NCBI RefSeq assembly: GCF_947499065.1
Contig: NZ_CANMMT010000007.1
Coordinates: 1 to 64,000 of the forward strand
Length of the DNA: 64,000 nt
Direction: 5' to 3'
DNA from: an uncultured Tenacibaculum sp.
Lineage (GTDB): Bacteria; Bacteroidota; Bacteroidia; Flavobacteriales; Flavobacteriaceae
The position numbers and the translations under genes were made by a program. The notes beneath the pieces were generated by a model, which was given only the letters and a program-made list of their open reading frames with translations, was not told the origin of the DNA and searched no databases. Shown one piece after another: positions 22,604-32,022 of this stretch. How positions within the stretch are numbered: position 1 is the first letter of the stretch; each line of letters starts with the position of its first letter.

Positions 22604-25108
22604 TTATAAGCCAGGTCTAATTCCAATACGAATTGCAAACTTTGGAGTTGGTGCAATTGTAGAGCCTGCAGGTAAAGCATAATCAGACCTCCAAATAGCG
22701 TCAACTCTTAAGAAACGAAGGTTTCCATATCCAATATTTTCAATACCAAATCCATATTCATAATACAGTTTTTCTGGTGTATTATAACTGATATCTGATC
22801 GGTTTATAGCTCTGTTTGCATCAGATATGGTTCCGTAAGCAGCTCTAAAAGTAACTAAACTTCTTAGTTTTAATTTCTTGATTAAAGGAATTCTGTTTAA
22901 AATGAATCCGTTAAAGTGATGCTCTAAGTGCGTAGCTGTATAGGTGTCTGTTACAAAATCATAAAAGTTTAACAAACTGAATGTATTTCTAACCAATGAG
23001 AAAGATTGGTTGGCAGGAATTGGGTTTAATAAACTTAGTGGTACAGTTCCAAAAGTTTTACCAGCTTCAAATGTAGCGTCTAATACTCCAAATTTCCCAA
23101 GTAATAATGGTTGGTTATATTGAAACTGTAACTTATGATAGTTGTGAGTTCCATTTAAAATTCCGCTATGTCCTTTTTTATAGTTTAATATTAAGGTTGG
23201 GAAAATATTTCTTCCAAAACGTCTTTCTACACCATAACCATATACAAATCTTCCAGGGGTGAATGAAACATATATATCTGATGAAACATCTACAACTCTA
23301 TCTCTAAGAGCTCCATTTTCATCTAAATAATTAATAGAAAATAAACTTGGTGCAGCTGAAACAATATTAGATCTTGTTAAATTGAAACCTACATGAAGGT
23401 TGGTTTTAATTTGGAAATCAACATTAGCGGCTACTTTTTTAACTTTTGAAAGAAAACGGTTGTTACCACGTGTAAATAATGCAGAGGTACCAAAGCTATT
23501 TCCTAAAAGTTGAGTTGTGTTAAAAAGTACACTTCCTAATTGCTCAATATCATCTTGGTAGGCTAAACCACCAGCAATTCTAGGTTTGTAAGATATAAGA
23601 TAACGAGCCTCAGCACCATACTTAATTTTTTTGTCTTTGAAACCATAAGCAACATGACCATTTATTCTAAATCGATCATCTTTAGTTTTAAAAGTTCTAA
23701 AACCAATACGAGTTCTAAATCCTTCTATTTCGTTTTTAGCAAAAGCAGTCCAGAAAGGACCAAATTGGACACCGATTTTAGTGTTTATATATCCACTAGC
23801 TACAGTGTTAATAACACCCGTTAAGTTCTTAATTTGTTTTTTCTGTTTAACTTTTTCTATAAGTTGATATGTCGATTTAGTTTCTTGAGAATCGGTTGAA
23901 GCCCAATAAGTACTGTCTTTTTCGAACTGATCTGGTCTAATTTTTATAATTTCCTCTTTGTAAAAATTCTCAGCCAAAGGTTTATCTAATACATAATCTT
24001 TGAACGTAATAGTTTTTTTGATGGTTAAACCTTTATTGGTTTCACTTTTATCGATAAAAGTAAAATCGCCATCATATGCATTTTTAGTAGGAAGATAAAT
24101 AGAATCGTTTTGAACTTCGAATTCTTTATCAAATGAAAGACCTCTAACAAAATTTAAGTTAATTTCTTTACGAACTTTCATTTTTATTCTTTTGATAGAG
24201 AAGTTTTTATCTGCTACCCAAAAGTTTCCTTCAAAAGCTAAGTCACCTTCTCTAATAGGGAAGAAGTAAATATTGTAAAGTTTTTTATCGTTTTTAGTAA
24301 TACTATCATATAGTACATAGTCGTATGTAGCGAAACCATCTGTAGATAATGGGCTTACAAAAGATCGTTGTAGTAAGGTAATGTTGTTTTTAAATACATC
24401 AATATTCTGAAAAGTATTCGACATTCTATCAAAAACAAATCCTTGAGCACCTAATCCTTCAGATTTTTCTGCTTCAATATCATTTCTAACTTCTTTAGTA
24501 ATATTATTACCATATACTTTAGAAACCTCCTCGTTTAAGAATATAGGAATGTAATAGTTTACACCATCATCATCATATTTTACTTCTTGAATAGCTTGTT
24601 TGTATTCTTTTTTAAATATTCTCTTCAAAAAAGCGGTATCTAAGTTGTTTATACCTATTTCAATAGCTTTATGCTTTTTAAATTGATAGTAGTCAACTAA
24701 ATCTAAACCATTCTTTCTTTTTCGTTTCCAAATTTCTTGTAAAATTCGGTAAGCAGGGTTTTCTTTCTTTTTCAGCCTTTTCTTAGGTCTTGTAACTACA
24801 ACAACTTCGTCTAATTGATTGCTCTCTTCTTTTAGTACAATATTTAAAAACCTCGTTTTTTCACTTACACTAAATGTTTGTGTCTGAAACCCAAGAAAAG
24901 AGACTTCTACAGTACCTCTATACTTTTTTGTTTTTAAAAAGAATCTACCATCGTCATCAGTGGTAGTTCCATAGATTGTATTTTTCATAACCACATTTAC
25001 AAAAGGTAGCGGATTGTCAAATTCATCAACAATTTTACCTTTTAATGTAAGTTGAGAGTATAACACGCTGGTTATGAATACTAATAGTATTGTAAGTCTT
25101 AGTCTCAT
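22604..25108 (-). CDS. DUF5686 / carboxypeptidase-regulatory-like outer-membrane protein
   Basis: An 834-residue exported protein. A signal peptide is followed by a CarboxypepD_reg-like beta domain (about residues 20-105, with G-K-I-V-D-E-F-D-N-P-L-P-F-V-N-V). A long DUF5686-type region then ends in beta strands that resemble an outer-membrane barrel, with a C-terminal aromatic-poor R-I-G-I-R-P-G-L. Such proteins are frequent in Flavobacteriia. Their substrate is not established. It is transcribed alone, between ppa and pdhB, with a terminator on its upstream side. Confidence 0.85.
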   Translation of the reverse strand: MRLRLTILLVFITSVLYSQLTLKGKIVDEFDNPLPFVNVVMKNTIYGTTTDDDGRFFLKTKKYRGTVEVSFLGFQTQTFSVSEKTRFLNIVLKEESNQLDEVVVVTRPKKRLKKKENPAYRILQEIWKRKRKNGLDLVDYYQFKKHKAIEIGINNLDTAFLKRIFKKEYKQAIQEVKYDDDGVNYYIPIFLNEEVSKVYGNNITKEVRNDIEAEKSEGLGAQGFVFDRMSNTFQNIDVFKNNITLLQRSFVSPLSTDGFATYDYVLYDSITKNDKKLYNIYFFPIREGDLAFEGNFWVADKNFSIKRIKMKVRKEINLNFVRGLSFDKEFEVQNDSIYLPTKNAYDGDFTFIDKSETNKGLTIKKTITFKDYVLDKPLAENFYKEEIIKIRPDQFEKDSTYWASTDSQETKSTYQLIEKVKQKKQIKNLTGVINTVASGYINTKIGVQFGPFWTAFAKNEIEGFRTRIGFRTFKTKDDRFRINGHVAYGFKDKKIKYGAEARYLISYKPRIAGGLAYQDDIEQLGSVLFNTTQLLGNSFGTSALFTRGNNRFLSKVKKVAANVDFQIKTNLHVGFNLTRSNIVSAAPSLFSINYLDENGALRDRVVDVSSDIYVSFTPGRFVYGYGVERRFGRNIFPTLILNYKKGHSGILNGTHNYHKLQFQYNQPLLLGKFGVLDATFEAGKTFGTVPLSLLNPIPANQSFSLVRNTFSLLNFYDFVTDTYTATHLEHHFNGFILNRIPLIKKLKLRSLVTFRAAYGTISDANRAINRSDISYNTPEKLYYEYGFGIENIGYGNLRFLRVDAIWRSDYALPAGSTIAPTPKFAIRIGIRPGL

Positions 25109-25123
25109 TTTTTTTATTACTAT

Positions 25124-25155
25124 AAAATCCTTTTGACATGGGTCAAAAGGATTTT
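25124..25155 (-). terminator. Terminator after pdhB
   Basis: AAAATCCTTTTGAC and GTCAAAAGGATTTT form a 14-bp stem with loop ATGG. It lies 30 nt past the pdhB stop and just upstream of the DUF5686 gene. Confidence 0.85.
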
Positions 25156-25185
25156 AATTTCTTTTCAATTTCTTTTTTTCTTTTC

Positions 25186-26169
25186 TTATTTGTTAAGGTA
25201 CATAACGTCCTTAACAGCCTTTACAACATCCTTAGCATTAGGTAACCACTCCTCTAATAATACTGGAGAATATGGTGCTGGTGTATCAGCTGTTGTGATT
25301 CTTTTGATAGGAGCATCTAAGTAATCAAATGCCTCATCTTGTATTCTAAAAGTAATTTCTGAAGAAACACTTCCAAATGGCCAAGCTTCTTCTAAGATTA
25401 CTAATCTATTTGTTTTCTTAACAGATTCTAAAATTGCGTTATGATCCATTGGACGAACTGTACGTAAGTCGATAATTTCAACAGAAATACCATCTTTCGC
25501 TAATTCTTCAGCAGCTTTGTAAGCTTCTTTAATAATTTTTCCAAAAGAAACTACAGTTACATCTGTTCCTTCTCTTTTAATGTCAGCAACACCAATTGGG
25601 ATGATGTATTCTCCTTCTGGAATCTCCATCTTGTCACCATACATTTGCTCAGACTCCATAAAAATTACTGGATCGTCATCACGAATAGCTGCTTTTAATA
25701 ATCCTTTAGCGTCATATGGGTTAGAAGGTACAATTACTTTTAATCCAGGACAGTTAGCATACCAGCTCTCAAAAGCTTGTGAGTGTGTAGCTGCTAATTG
25801 ACCAGCAGAAGCAGTAGGACCTCTAAATACGATAGGACAATTAAATTGACCACCACTCATTTGACGAATCTTAGCTGCATTATTAATAATTTGATCGATA
25901 CCAACTAAAGAGAAGTTAAAGGTCATGTACTCAACGATTGGACGATTTCCATTCATTGCTGAACCAACTGCAATACCACCGAAACCTAATTCAGCAATTG
26001 GAGTATCAATTACTCTCTTATCACCAAATTCATCTAACATTCCTTTAGAAGCCTTATAAGCTCCATTATATTCAGCTACTTCCTCACCCATTAAGTAAAT
26101 GCTTTCATCTCTGCGCATTTCCTCACTCATAGCTTCGCAAATAGCTTCTCTAAATTGTACTGTTTTCAT
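25186..26169 (-). CDS. pdhB: Pyruvate dehydrogenase E1 component, beta subunit
   Basis: A 327-residue E1 beta subunit (thiamine-diphosphate enzyme, transketolase-like). Motifs: R-E-A-I-C-E-A-M-S-E-E-M near the start, G-E-E-V-A-E-Y-N-G-A-Y-K, the central G-G-Q-F-N-C-P-I-V-F-R-G-P and the C-terminal transketolase domain (E-I-I-D-L-R-T-V-R-P-M-D). With an alpha subunit it decarboxylates pyruvate to feed acetyl-CoA formation. No alpha subunit or E2 gene is adjacent, as in other Flavobacteriia. A branched-chain 2-oxoacid E1 beta is the alternative. Confidence 0.92.
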   Translation of the reverse strand: MKTVQFREAICEAMSEEMRRDESIYLMGEEVAEYNGAYKASKGMLDEFGDKRVIDTPIAELGFGGIAVGSAMNGNRPIVEYMTFNFSLVGIDQIINNAAKIRQMSGGQFNCPIVFRGPTASAGQLAATHSQAFESWYANCPGLKVIVPSNPYDAKGLLKAAIRDDDPVIFMESEQMYGDKMEIPEGEYIIPIGVADIKREGTDVTVVSFGKIIKEAYKAAEELAKDGISVEIIDLRTVRPMDHNAILESVKKTNRLVILEEAWPFGSVSSEITFRIQDEAFDYLDAPIKRITTADTPAPYSPVLLEEWLPNAKDVVKAVKDVMYLNK

Positions 26170-26200
26170 ACGTTTTATAAGTAGTTGTTTATCAAGAGTG

Positions 26201-26208
26201 CAAAAATA
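26201..26208 (-). promoter_or_regulatory. Candidate -7 box for pdhB
   Basis: TATTTTTG on the minus strand, about 30 nt upstream of pdhB, matches TAnnTTTG. No clear TTTG lies at the -33 distance, so this rests on one box. Confidence 0.35.
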
Positions 26209-26257
26209 GTAAAAATAGAACTAAAAAATAGTTTTTTAACTTAAACAAATCATTACC

Positions 26258-26265
26258 TACATTTG
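26258..26265 (+). promoter_or_regulatory. Candidate -7 box for etfB
   Basis: TACATTTG matches TAnnTTTG exactly. It lies about 115 nt upstream of etfB in the 210-nt divergent gap. The -33 region is T-rich without a clear TTTG. The rest of the gap shows no further structure. Confidence 0.35.
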
Positions 26266-26379
26266 TAGTGATTTCTAGAGAATTAAATAGAAGTAAAAAA
26301 TTTACTATGCGTGCATAATAAATTAAAAAAAAGACGTAACTTCGTCACTCAAAATTAAGTTTCTTAAAAACAGCAATAT

Positions 26380-27120
26380 ATGAAAATATTAGTTTGTATC
26401 AGTCACGTACCTGATACTACATCAAAAATTAACTTCACCGATAACGATACAAAGTTTGATACGAATGGAGTTCAGTTTGTAATTAATCCTTACGATGAGT
26501 TCAGTTTAACTCGTGCAATGTGGTTTAAGGAAAAACAGGGGGCAAGCGTAACTGTAGTTAATGTTGGAGGTGCTTCAACAGAGCCTACTTTACGTAAAGC
26601 ATTAGCTATTGGAGCAGATAATGCAATTAGAGTAAATGCTGAGCCAACTGATGGTTTTATGGTAGCTAAAGAATTAGCTGAAGTTGTTAAAAACGGAGGA
26701 TACGATTTAGTTTTAGCAGGAAAAGAATCTGCAGATTACAATGGTCAAATGGTACCAGGAATGTTAGCTGCTTTATTAGATTATAACTTTGTTAACGGAT
26801 GTGTTGGTATTGAAGTAGATGGAACGAATGCTACTTTAGATAGAGAAATTGATGGTGGAGAAGAAAAAGTTTCTTCAACATTACCAATGATTGTTGCAGG
26901 ACAAAAAGGAATTGTAGAGGAAAAAGATTTACGTATTCCTAACATGCGTGGAATTATGATGGCGCGTAAAAAGCCATTATCTGTAGTGGAACCAACGGGA
27001 GCAGCTGCTAGTTCAGCTACGAAAACGTTTGAGAGACCAGCAGAAAAAGGAGCAGTGAAGTTAGTAGATAATGTTGACGAATTAATCGACTTATTACACA
27101 ACGAAGCAAAAGCAATTTAG
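26380..27120 (+). CDS. etfB: Electron transfer flavoprotein, beta subunit
   Basis: A 246-residue ETF beta subunit. It pairs with EtfA to carry electrons from acyl-CoA and other dehydrogenases to the quinone pool. Features: K-I-L-V-C-I-S-H-V-P-D-T at the N-terminus, an N-P-Y-D-E-F segment, G-K-E-S-A-D-Y-N-G near residue 115, and the conserved recognition-loop region L-P-M-I-V-A-G-Q-K-G. etfA follows after 91 nt on the same strand. Confidence 0.94.
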   Translation: MKILVCISHVPDTTSKINFTDNDTKFDTNGVQFVINPYDEFSLTRAMWFKEKQGASVTVVNVGGASTEPTLRKALAIGADNAIRVNAEPTDGFMVAKELAEVVKNGGYDLVLAGKESADYNGQMVPGMLAALLDYNFVNGCVGIEVDGTNATLDREIDGGEEKVSSTLPMIVAGQKGIVEEKDLRIPNMRGIMMARKKPLSVVEPTGAAASSATKTFERPAEKGAVKLVDNVDELIDLLHNEAKAI

Positions 27121-27211
27121 TAGTAAAATTTAAAAACTCATTATTAATAAGAATAAGAAGCAACCATTAATTAGCCTTTCTTTCTTATTGGTAATATAAA
27201 AAATATAAAAT

Positions 27212-28165
27212 ATGTCTGTATTAGTTTTTGCCGATTCATCGGAAGGAAAATTTAAAAAAACTGCTTTTGAAGTAGTTTCATACGGAAAAAAAGTAGCGGA
27301 GCAGTTAGGGAGTAGCATGGTGGTAGTAACTATCAATGGAGGAGATGCTTCTGAATTATATGCATACGGTGCTGAAAAAGTAGTGGAAGTAAAAAACGAC
27401 TTAGCTTCTTTTAATGCAAAAGCATATGCATCAATCATTAAACAAGTAGCGGAAGCTCAAGCAGCCAGTACTGTAATTATCGATTCTAGTGTTGATGGTT
27501 TAACACTTGCTCCATTAGTAGCAGTAGCTTTAGAGGCTGGATTAGCATCTAACGTAGTTGCTTTACCAAGCAGCACAAGTCCATTTGTTGTAAAAAGAAA
27601 AGCTTTTTCAAACAAAGGATTTAACAATACTGAGATTACTACAGAGAAAAGAGTAATTGGTGTAGCAAAAAATTCTTACGGAGCGCATGAAAATGCAGTA
27701 AGCGGTTCAGCAGAGTCATTTGATGCTTCATTGCCAGAATTAGGAGTAAAGTCTGAAAGCATTAACAAAGCATCAGGTACTGTTACAATTGCAGACGCAG
27801 ATGTTGTTGTGTCTGGAGGTAGAGGATTAAAAGGACCAGAAAACTGGGGAATGGTTGAAGAATTAGCTGGAGTTTTAGGAGCTGCAACTGCATGTTCTAA
27901 GCCAGTTTCAGATTTAGGATGGCGTCCTCATAGCGAGCACGTTGGACAAACTGGTAAGCCAGTAGCTTCAAATTTATACATCGCTATCGGTATTTCTGGA
28001 GCAATTCAGCACTTAGCTGGAGTTAATGCATCTAAGGTAAAAGTAGTAATCAACACCGATCCTGAAGCACCTTTCTTTAAGGCTGCAGATTACGGTATTG
28101 TTGGTGATGCTTTTGAGGTTGTTCCACAATTAATTGAGAAATTAAAAGCTTTCAAACAAGCATAA
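27212..28165 (+). CDS. etfA: Electron transfer flavoprotein, alpha subunit
   Basis: A 317-residue ETF alpha subunit. The C-terminal FAD-binding domain has S-G-G-R-G-L-K-G-P-E-N-W near residue 195, D-L-G-W-R-P-H-S-E-H-V-G-Q-T-G-K near 250 and A-I-G-I-S-G-A-I-Q-H near 275. It forms a heterodimer with EtfB. A strong terminator ends the unit. Confidence 0.95.
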   Translation: MSVLVFADSSEGKFKKTAFEVVSYGKKVAEQLGSSMVVVTINGGDASELYAYGAEKVVEVKNDLASFNAKAYASIIKQVAEAQAASTVIIDSSVDGLTLAPLVAVALEAGLASNVVALPSSTSPFVVKRKAFSNKGFNNTEITTEKRVIGVAKNSYGAHENAVSGSAESFDASLPELGVKSESINKASGTVTIADADVVVSGGRGLKGPENWGMVEELAGVLGAATACSKPVSDLGWRPHSEHVGQTGKPVASNLYIAIGISGAIQHLAGVNASKVKVVINTDPEAPFFKAADYGIVGDAFEVVPQLIEKLKAFKQA

Positions 28166-28242
28166 AATAATTGGGTAAATTTTCTTTTTACTTAAATTTG
28201 AGGTGAACTCATTATTTTTAGTAAATTGTGCCCTCTTAAAAG

Positions 28243-28288
28243 GCTGTCTAAATTTTAAGCAAAGAGCCTAAAATTAGACAGCTTTTTT
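28243..28288 (+). terminator. Terminator after etfA
   Basis: GCTGTCTAA-TTTTA-GC pairs with GC-TAAAA-TTAGACAGC, with two small bulges, followed by six T residues. A long stem, clearly Rho-independent. Confidence 0.85.
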
Positions 28289-28308
28289 GTTATTACGATA
28301 ATTGATAA

Positions 28309-28923
28309 ATGAGTTTAATTAAGCTGACTATTAAAGGAATTTCGTACAGTCAAACCCAAAGTGGAGCTTATGCGTTAGTATTAAGTGAAATGGAAGGAAC
28401 AAGAACGTTACCTATTATTATAGGAGCATTCGAAGCACAATCTATTGCGATAGCATTAGAAAAAGAAATTCGTCCCCCAAGGCCACTTACACACGATTTA
28501 TTTAAAACATTTGCCGATAGGTTTACTATTGCGGTCAAACAGGTTATTATACATAAACTGGTTGATGGTGTGTTTTATTCTAGTTTAGTCTGTGAAAAAG
28601 ATGGCGAAGAAGAAGTAATTGACACACGAACATCCGATGCGATAGCATTAGCCGTCCGTTTTAACGCACCAATTTACACTTACGAAAACATTTTAGATAA
28701 AGCAGGTATTTATCTAAAGTTGGATGAAGAACTAATTATTGAAGAAGACTTAGAGTCTGAAGAAATAGAGTTCTCATTAGAGGAAGAAGAAGCGGCTGCT
28801 GGTAAAGACAGGTACGCAAGTTTATCACTACAGGAACTACACGAGCAACTTAACGAAGCTGTAGCAAACGAAGATTATGAAATGGCCGCGAAAATTCGCG
28901 ATGAAATCAGCAAACGTTCTTAA
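28309..28923 (+). CDS. Bifunctional nuclease family protein (DUF151 plus UVR motif)
   Basis: A 204-residue cytoplasmic protein. Residues 1-135 form a DUF151/BFN domain (L-P-I-I-I-G-A-F-E-A-Q-S-I-A, R-T-S-D-A-I-A-L-A-V-R). The C-terminal 45 residues form a UvrB/UvrC-type motif (L-Q-E-L-H-E-Q-L-N-E-A-V, Y-E-M-A-A-K-I-R-D-E-I). This combination is typical in Bacteroidota. Plant and mycobacterial members have nuclease activity; that is not proven for this type. The nucleoside transporter gene begins 14 nt downstream, a plausible link with salvage of DNA breakdown products. Confidence 0.88.
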   Translation: MSLIKLTIKGISYSQTQSGAYALVLSEMEGTRTLPIIIGAFEAQSIAIALEKEIRPPRPLTHDLFKTFADRFTIAVKQVIIHKLVDGVFYSSLVCEKDGEEEVIDTRTSDAIALAVRFNAPIYTYENILDKAGIYLKLDEELIIEEDLESEEIEFSLEEEEAAAGKDRYASLSLQELHEQLNEAVANEDYEMAAKIRDEISKRS

Positions 28924-28937
28924 ATTAAATATATAAA

Positions 28938-30656
28938 ATGAAGAAATTATTTACTTTCATAATGCTTTGTGCATCAATAGTAACTTTTGGGCAAAGCATA
29001 GAGAAAAAGTGGAATTTTTCGTCTATAACTACTACCGATGGAAACTCGGTGGTTACAATAAATCCTTCTGATGTTTTACATTTAACAAAAGGAGATTTTA
29101 AGTACTCATTAGTAGCAAAAGATAGTTTACAAGCAGGAGGAAACTATATTCATCAAAATAACTTATTAATTTTTAACTACAAGCAACCTAACGATACGGT
29201 TCGTTACTATAACGTTGTAGAACTTACAGAGGATGCTTTAACATTGTCTGAAAAAAATGTGTTGTATAAGTTTACATCAACACCATCAACTGTAGCAGTT
29301 GTAGAAAAAGTAGTTGAAGAAAAAAAAGCAACAAGCGCTATTATTCCTAGTCAAGGATTTTCTATGAATAGTTTGTTTAGAGGAGCTATTGGAATGCTTG
29401 CTTTATTAGTAATTGCTTTTTTATTCAGTTCAAACAGAAAGAATATTGATTGGAAAACAGTTGGTTTAGGATTGGCTTTTCAATTAATAATTGCTATTGG
29501 GGTATTAAAAATACCATTTGTTCAAAAAGCATTTGAATGGGTAGGTAGTTTATTTGTAAGTGTATTAGATTTTACAAGAGCAGGTAGTGAATTCTTATTT
29601 AGCGGCTTAGTGTCGGATATGAGTTCTTTCGGATTCATTTTCGCATTCCAAGTATTACCAACAATCATTTTCTTTTCGGCATTAACTTCTTTATTATTCT
29701 ACTTAGGGTTAATTCAAAAGGTAGTAAAAGGATTGGCTTGGTTACTTTCTAAAGTATTAAAAATATCGGGAGCAGAGAGTTTATCGGTAGCAGGAAATAT
29801 TTTCTTAGGACAAACAGAAGCACCTTTATTAATTAAGGCATATTTAGAAAAAATGAATAAGTCAGAAATCTTATTAGTAATGATAGGAGGAATGGCAACG
29901 GTAGCAGGAGCGGTATTAGCTGCTTATATTGGTTTCTTAGGAGGTGATGATGAAGCTTTACGTTTATTATATGCAAAGCACTTATTAGCAGCTTCAGTAA
30001 TGGCAGCACCAGGAGCTATTATTATTTCTAAAATCTTATATCCTCAAACTGAGGAAGTAAATACAGACGTACAGGTTTCTTCAGAAAAAATTGGTTCAAA
30101 CATTTTAGATGCGATTGCCAATGGAACTACTGAAGGTTTAAACTTAGCCATGAACGTAGCAGCAATGTTATTAGTATTTATTGCATTTATAGCAATGATT
30201 AACGGAATCTTAGGATGGGTAGGAGACATTACCAATTTAAATACTTGGATGGCAGAAAACACATCATATCCTAAGTTTTCATTAGAAGCAATTCTTGGAT
30301 ATGTATTTGCACCATTAATGTGGTTAATAGGTGTAGCAAAAGAAGATATGGCTTTAATGGGGCAGTTATTAGGAATTAAGTTAGCAGCGAGTGAATTTGT
30401 TGGATACATTCAGTTAGCAGAACTTAAAAATGTAGCGAGTGCAACACATTTAACATACAATAAGTCAGTTATTATGGCAACGTATATGTTATGTGGATTT
30501 GCCAACTTTGCTTCGATTGGAATCCAAATTGGAGGAATTGGTTCGTTAGCACCAGGACAACGTAAAACCTTATCAGAATTTGGAATGAAAGCATTAATAG
30601 GAGGTACTATAGCTTCGTTAATGTCGGCAACTATTGCAGGTATGATTATCGGATAG
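28938..30656 (+). CDS. Concentrative nucleoside transporter (NupC type) with exported N-terminal domain
   Basis: A 572-residue protein. The C-terminal roughly 420 residues are a CNT nucleoside:cation symporter, with S-G-A-E-S-L-S-V-A-G-N-I-F-L-G-Q-T-E-A-P near residue 280 and M-A-L-M-G-Q-L-L-G near 475. Unlike plain NupC it starts with a signal peptide (ending V-T-F-G-Q) and about 110 residues of beta-rich sequence resembling a small lipocalin-like domain, before the first membrane helix near residue 145. It is cotranscribed with the DUF151 gene. The added domain would face the periplasm and could help capture substrate; that role is inference. Confidence 0.9.
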   Translation: MKKLFTFIMLCASIVTFGQSIEKKWNFSSITTTDGNSVVTINPSDVLHLTKGDFKYSLVAKDSLQAGGNYIHQNNLLIFNYKQPNDTVRYYNVVELTEDALTLSEKNVLYKFTSTPSTVAVVEKVVEEKKATSAIIPSQGFSMNSLFRGAIGMLALLVIAFLFSSNRKNIDWKTVGLGLAFQLIIAIGVLKIPFVQKAFEWVGSLFVSVLDFTRAGSEFLFSGLVSDMSSFGFIFAFQVLPTIIFFSALTSLLFYLGLIQKVVKGLAWLLSKVLKISGAESLSVAGNIFLGQTEAPLLIKAYLEKMNKSEILLVMIGGMATVAGAVLAAYIGFLGGDDEALRLLYAKHLLAASVMAAPGAIIISKILYPQTEEVNTDVQVSSEKIGSNILDAIANGTTEGLNLAMNVAAMLLVFIAFIAMINGILGWVGDITNLNTWMAENTSYPKFSLEAILGYVFAPLMWLIGVAKEDMALMGQLLGIKLAASEFVGYIQLAELKNVASATHLTYNKSVIMATYMLCGFANFASIGIQIGGIGSLAPGQRKTLSEFGMKALIGGTIASLMSATIAGMIIG

Positions 30657-30678
30657 AAAATAACGATATATAAAATAT

Positions 30679-30713
30679 AAAAAAGCTTCAATAGTAATTA
30701 TTGAAGCTTTTTT
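30679..30713 (+). terminator. Terminator after the nucleoside transporter
   Basis: AAAAAGCTTCAATA pairs with TATTGAAGCTTTTT around a short loop, followed by T residues. Confidence 0.85.
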
Positions 30714-30855
30714 ATTGGATGATTTTTGATACCCCTAGTGTTTTCAAGGTGTGCGAGTTAGGACTAAAAATAAATGACTTTAATTTATGTAATTCGCTCT
30801 TTTTTAACACTTTTTTTGATATATTTATATCACCCGAAATCTTAAATCATAAATT

Positions 30856-31035
30856 ATGAAAAATTTAAAAAATCTAAACGGTTTTAAAGCATTGTCGAAA
30901 AAAGAACAAGTTCAAATCAACGGAGGTGGAAGAACCTATTGTAAAGGTAGCAACATGTGTTGTTCAAGATTACCTAACGGAGTTGAATTTTGCGACTATG
31001 GTTACTGTTTTGGAAACAGGTGTGTATGGGCTTAA
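30856..31035 (+). CDS. Solitary double-glycine-type peptide precursor, six-cysteine core
   Basis: A 59-residue precursor beginning MKNLKNLNGFKALSKKEQVQ and reaching INGG at residue 24. Glu at -8, Ile at -4 and Leu at -12 fit a C39 cleavage site. The core of about 35 residues has cysteines in pattern C-x5-CC-x9-C-x4-C-x4-C. The leader resembles, but is not a copy of, the array leader at the left edge. No exporter lies nearby, so it may use the exporter 25 kb away or another one. It is isolated between two terminators. A TATATTTA box about 30 nt upstream could be its promoter. Confidence 0.75.
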   Translation: MKNLKNLNGFKALSKKEQVQINGGGRTYCKGSNMCCSRLPNGVEFCDYGYCFGNRCVWA

Positions 31036-31077
31036 TAAAAGTTCATAGTTAATAACTTCCTGAAAACAATTTTTTAG

Positions 31078-31107
31078 GCATCGATATTTTTTATCGATGC
31101 TTTTTTA
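31078..31107 (+). terminator. Terminator after the solitary peptide gene
   Basis: GCATCGATA and TATCGATGC form a 9-bp stem followed by TTTTTT. It ends about 30 nt before thyA. Confidence 0.85.
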
Positions 31108-31135
31108 TTTTTATACCCAAATTAAAGGGAGAATA

Positions 31136-31960
31136 ATGCAACAATACTTAGATTTAGTAAAGCACGTTTTAGAAAACGGAAATGAGAAAGGCGATAGAAC
31201 TGGAACAGGAACCAAAAGTGTGTTTGGATACCAAATGCGTTTTGATTTAAGTGAAGGCTTTCCGATGGTAACAACTAAGAAGTTACATTTAAAATCGATT
31301 ATTTACGAACTTCTTTGGTTTATTAAAGGCGATACCAATGTTAAGTATTTGCAGGAGAATGGCGTACGTATTTGGAATGAATGGGCTGATGAAAATGGCG
31401 ATTTAGGACCAGTTTACGGACACCAATGGCGTAATTGGAATAGTGATGAAATTGACCAGTTAAAAGAGGTAATAGAAACCTTAAAAAAGAATCCGAATAG
31501 TAGAAGAATGTTAGTTTCTGCATGGAATCCTTCGGTATTGCCAGATACATCTAAATCGTTTTCAGAAAATGTAGCCAACGGAAAGGCAGCATTACCACCA
31601 TGTCATGCATTTTTTCAGTTTTATGTAGCGGACGGAAAGTTATCGTGTCAACTATATCAACGAAGTGCCGATATCTTTTTAGGAGTACCGTTTAACATAG
31701 CTTCGTATGCTTTGTTTACCATGATGATGGCGCAAGTATGCGGGTATGAAGCAGGGGAGTTTATTCACACCTTTGGCGATGCTCATATATATAACAATCA
31801 TATGGAGCAATTGGAATTGCAATTATCGCGCGATCCAAGACCGTTGCCAACCATGAAAATAAATCCAGACATTAGCAATATTGAAGATTTTACCTTTGAC
31901 GATTTTGAGCTAGTAGGATACGATCCACATCCTCATATTAAAGGAGTTGTAGCCGTGTAA
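31136..31960 (+). CDS. thyA: Thymidylate synthase
   Basis: A 274-residue enzyme that methylates dUMP to dTMP with methylene-tetrahydrofolate. Active-site cysteine in [10 protein letters not shown]. Also [18 protein letters not shown] and G-D-A-H-I-Y-N-N-H. The ATG preceded by GGGAGA was chosen; an in-frame upstream start lies inside the terminator and adds an unrelated extension. folA, which recycles the dihydrofolate produced here, follows within 260 nt. Confidence 0.95.
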   Translation: MQQYLDLVKHVLENGNEKGDRTGTGTKSVFGYQMRFDLSEGFPMVTTKKLHLKSIIYELLWFIKGDTNVKYLQENGVRIWNEWADENGDLGPVYGHQWRNWNSDEIDQLKEVIETLKKNPNSRRMLVSAWNPSVLPDTSKSFSENVANGKAALPPCHAFFQFYVADGKLSCQLYQRSADIFLGVPFNIASYALFTMMMAQVCGYEAGEFIHTFGDAHIYNNHMEQLELQLSRDPRPLPTMKINPDISNIEDFTFDDFELVGYDPHPHIKGVVAV

Positions 31961-31989
31961 TTTAACTTTATTTTAAAAGGTTTCTTTAG

Positions 31990-31997
31990 TAAATTTG
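31990..31997 (+). promoter_or_regulatory. Candidate -7 box upstream of the 58-residue gene and folA
   Basis: TAAATTTG matches TAnnTTTG and lies 25 nt upstream of the small gene's ATG. No clear -33 TTTG, so support is partial. Confidence 0.35.
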
Positions 31998-32022
31998 TAA
32001 GAGGAACCAAAAAAGTAATAAA

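Noticed and set aside
25133..25324. Plus-strand open frame opposite the 3' end of pdhB
   Set aside because: It overlaps the pdhB terminator and coding end and shows no family features.
26781..27101. Minus-strand open frame inside etfB
   Set aside because: Shadow of a well-conserved gene on the plus strand.
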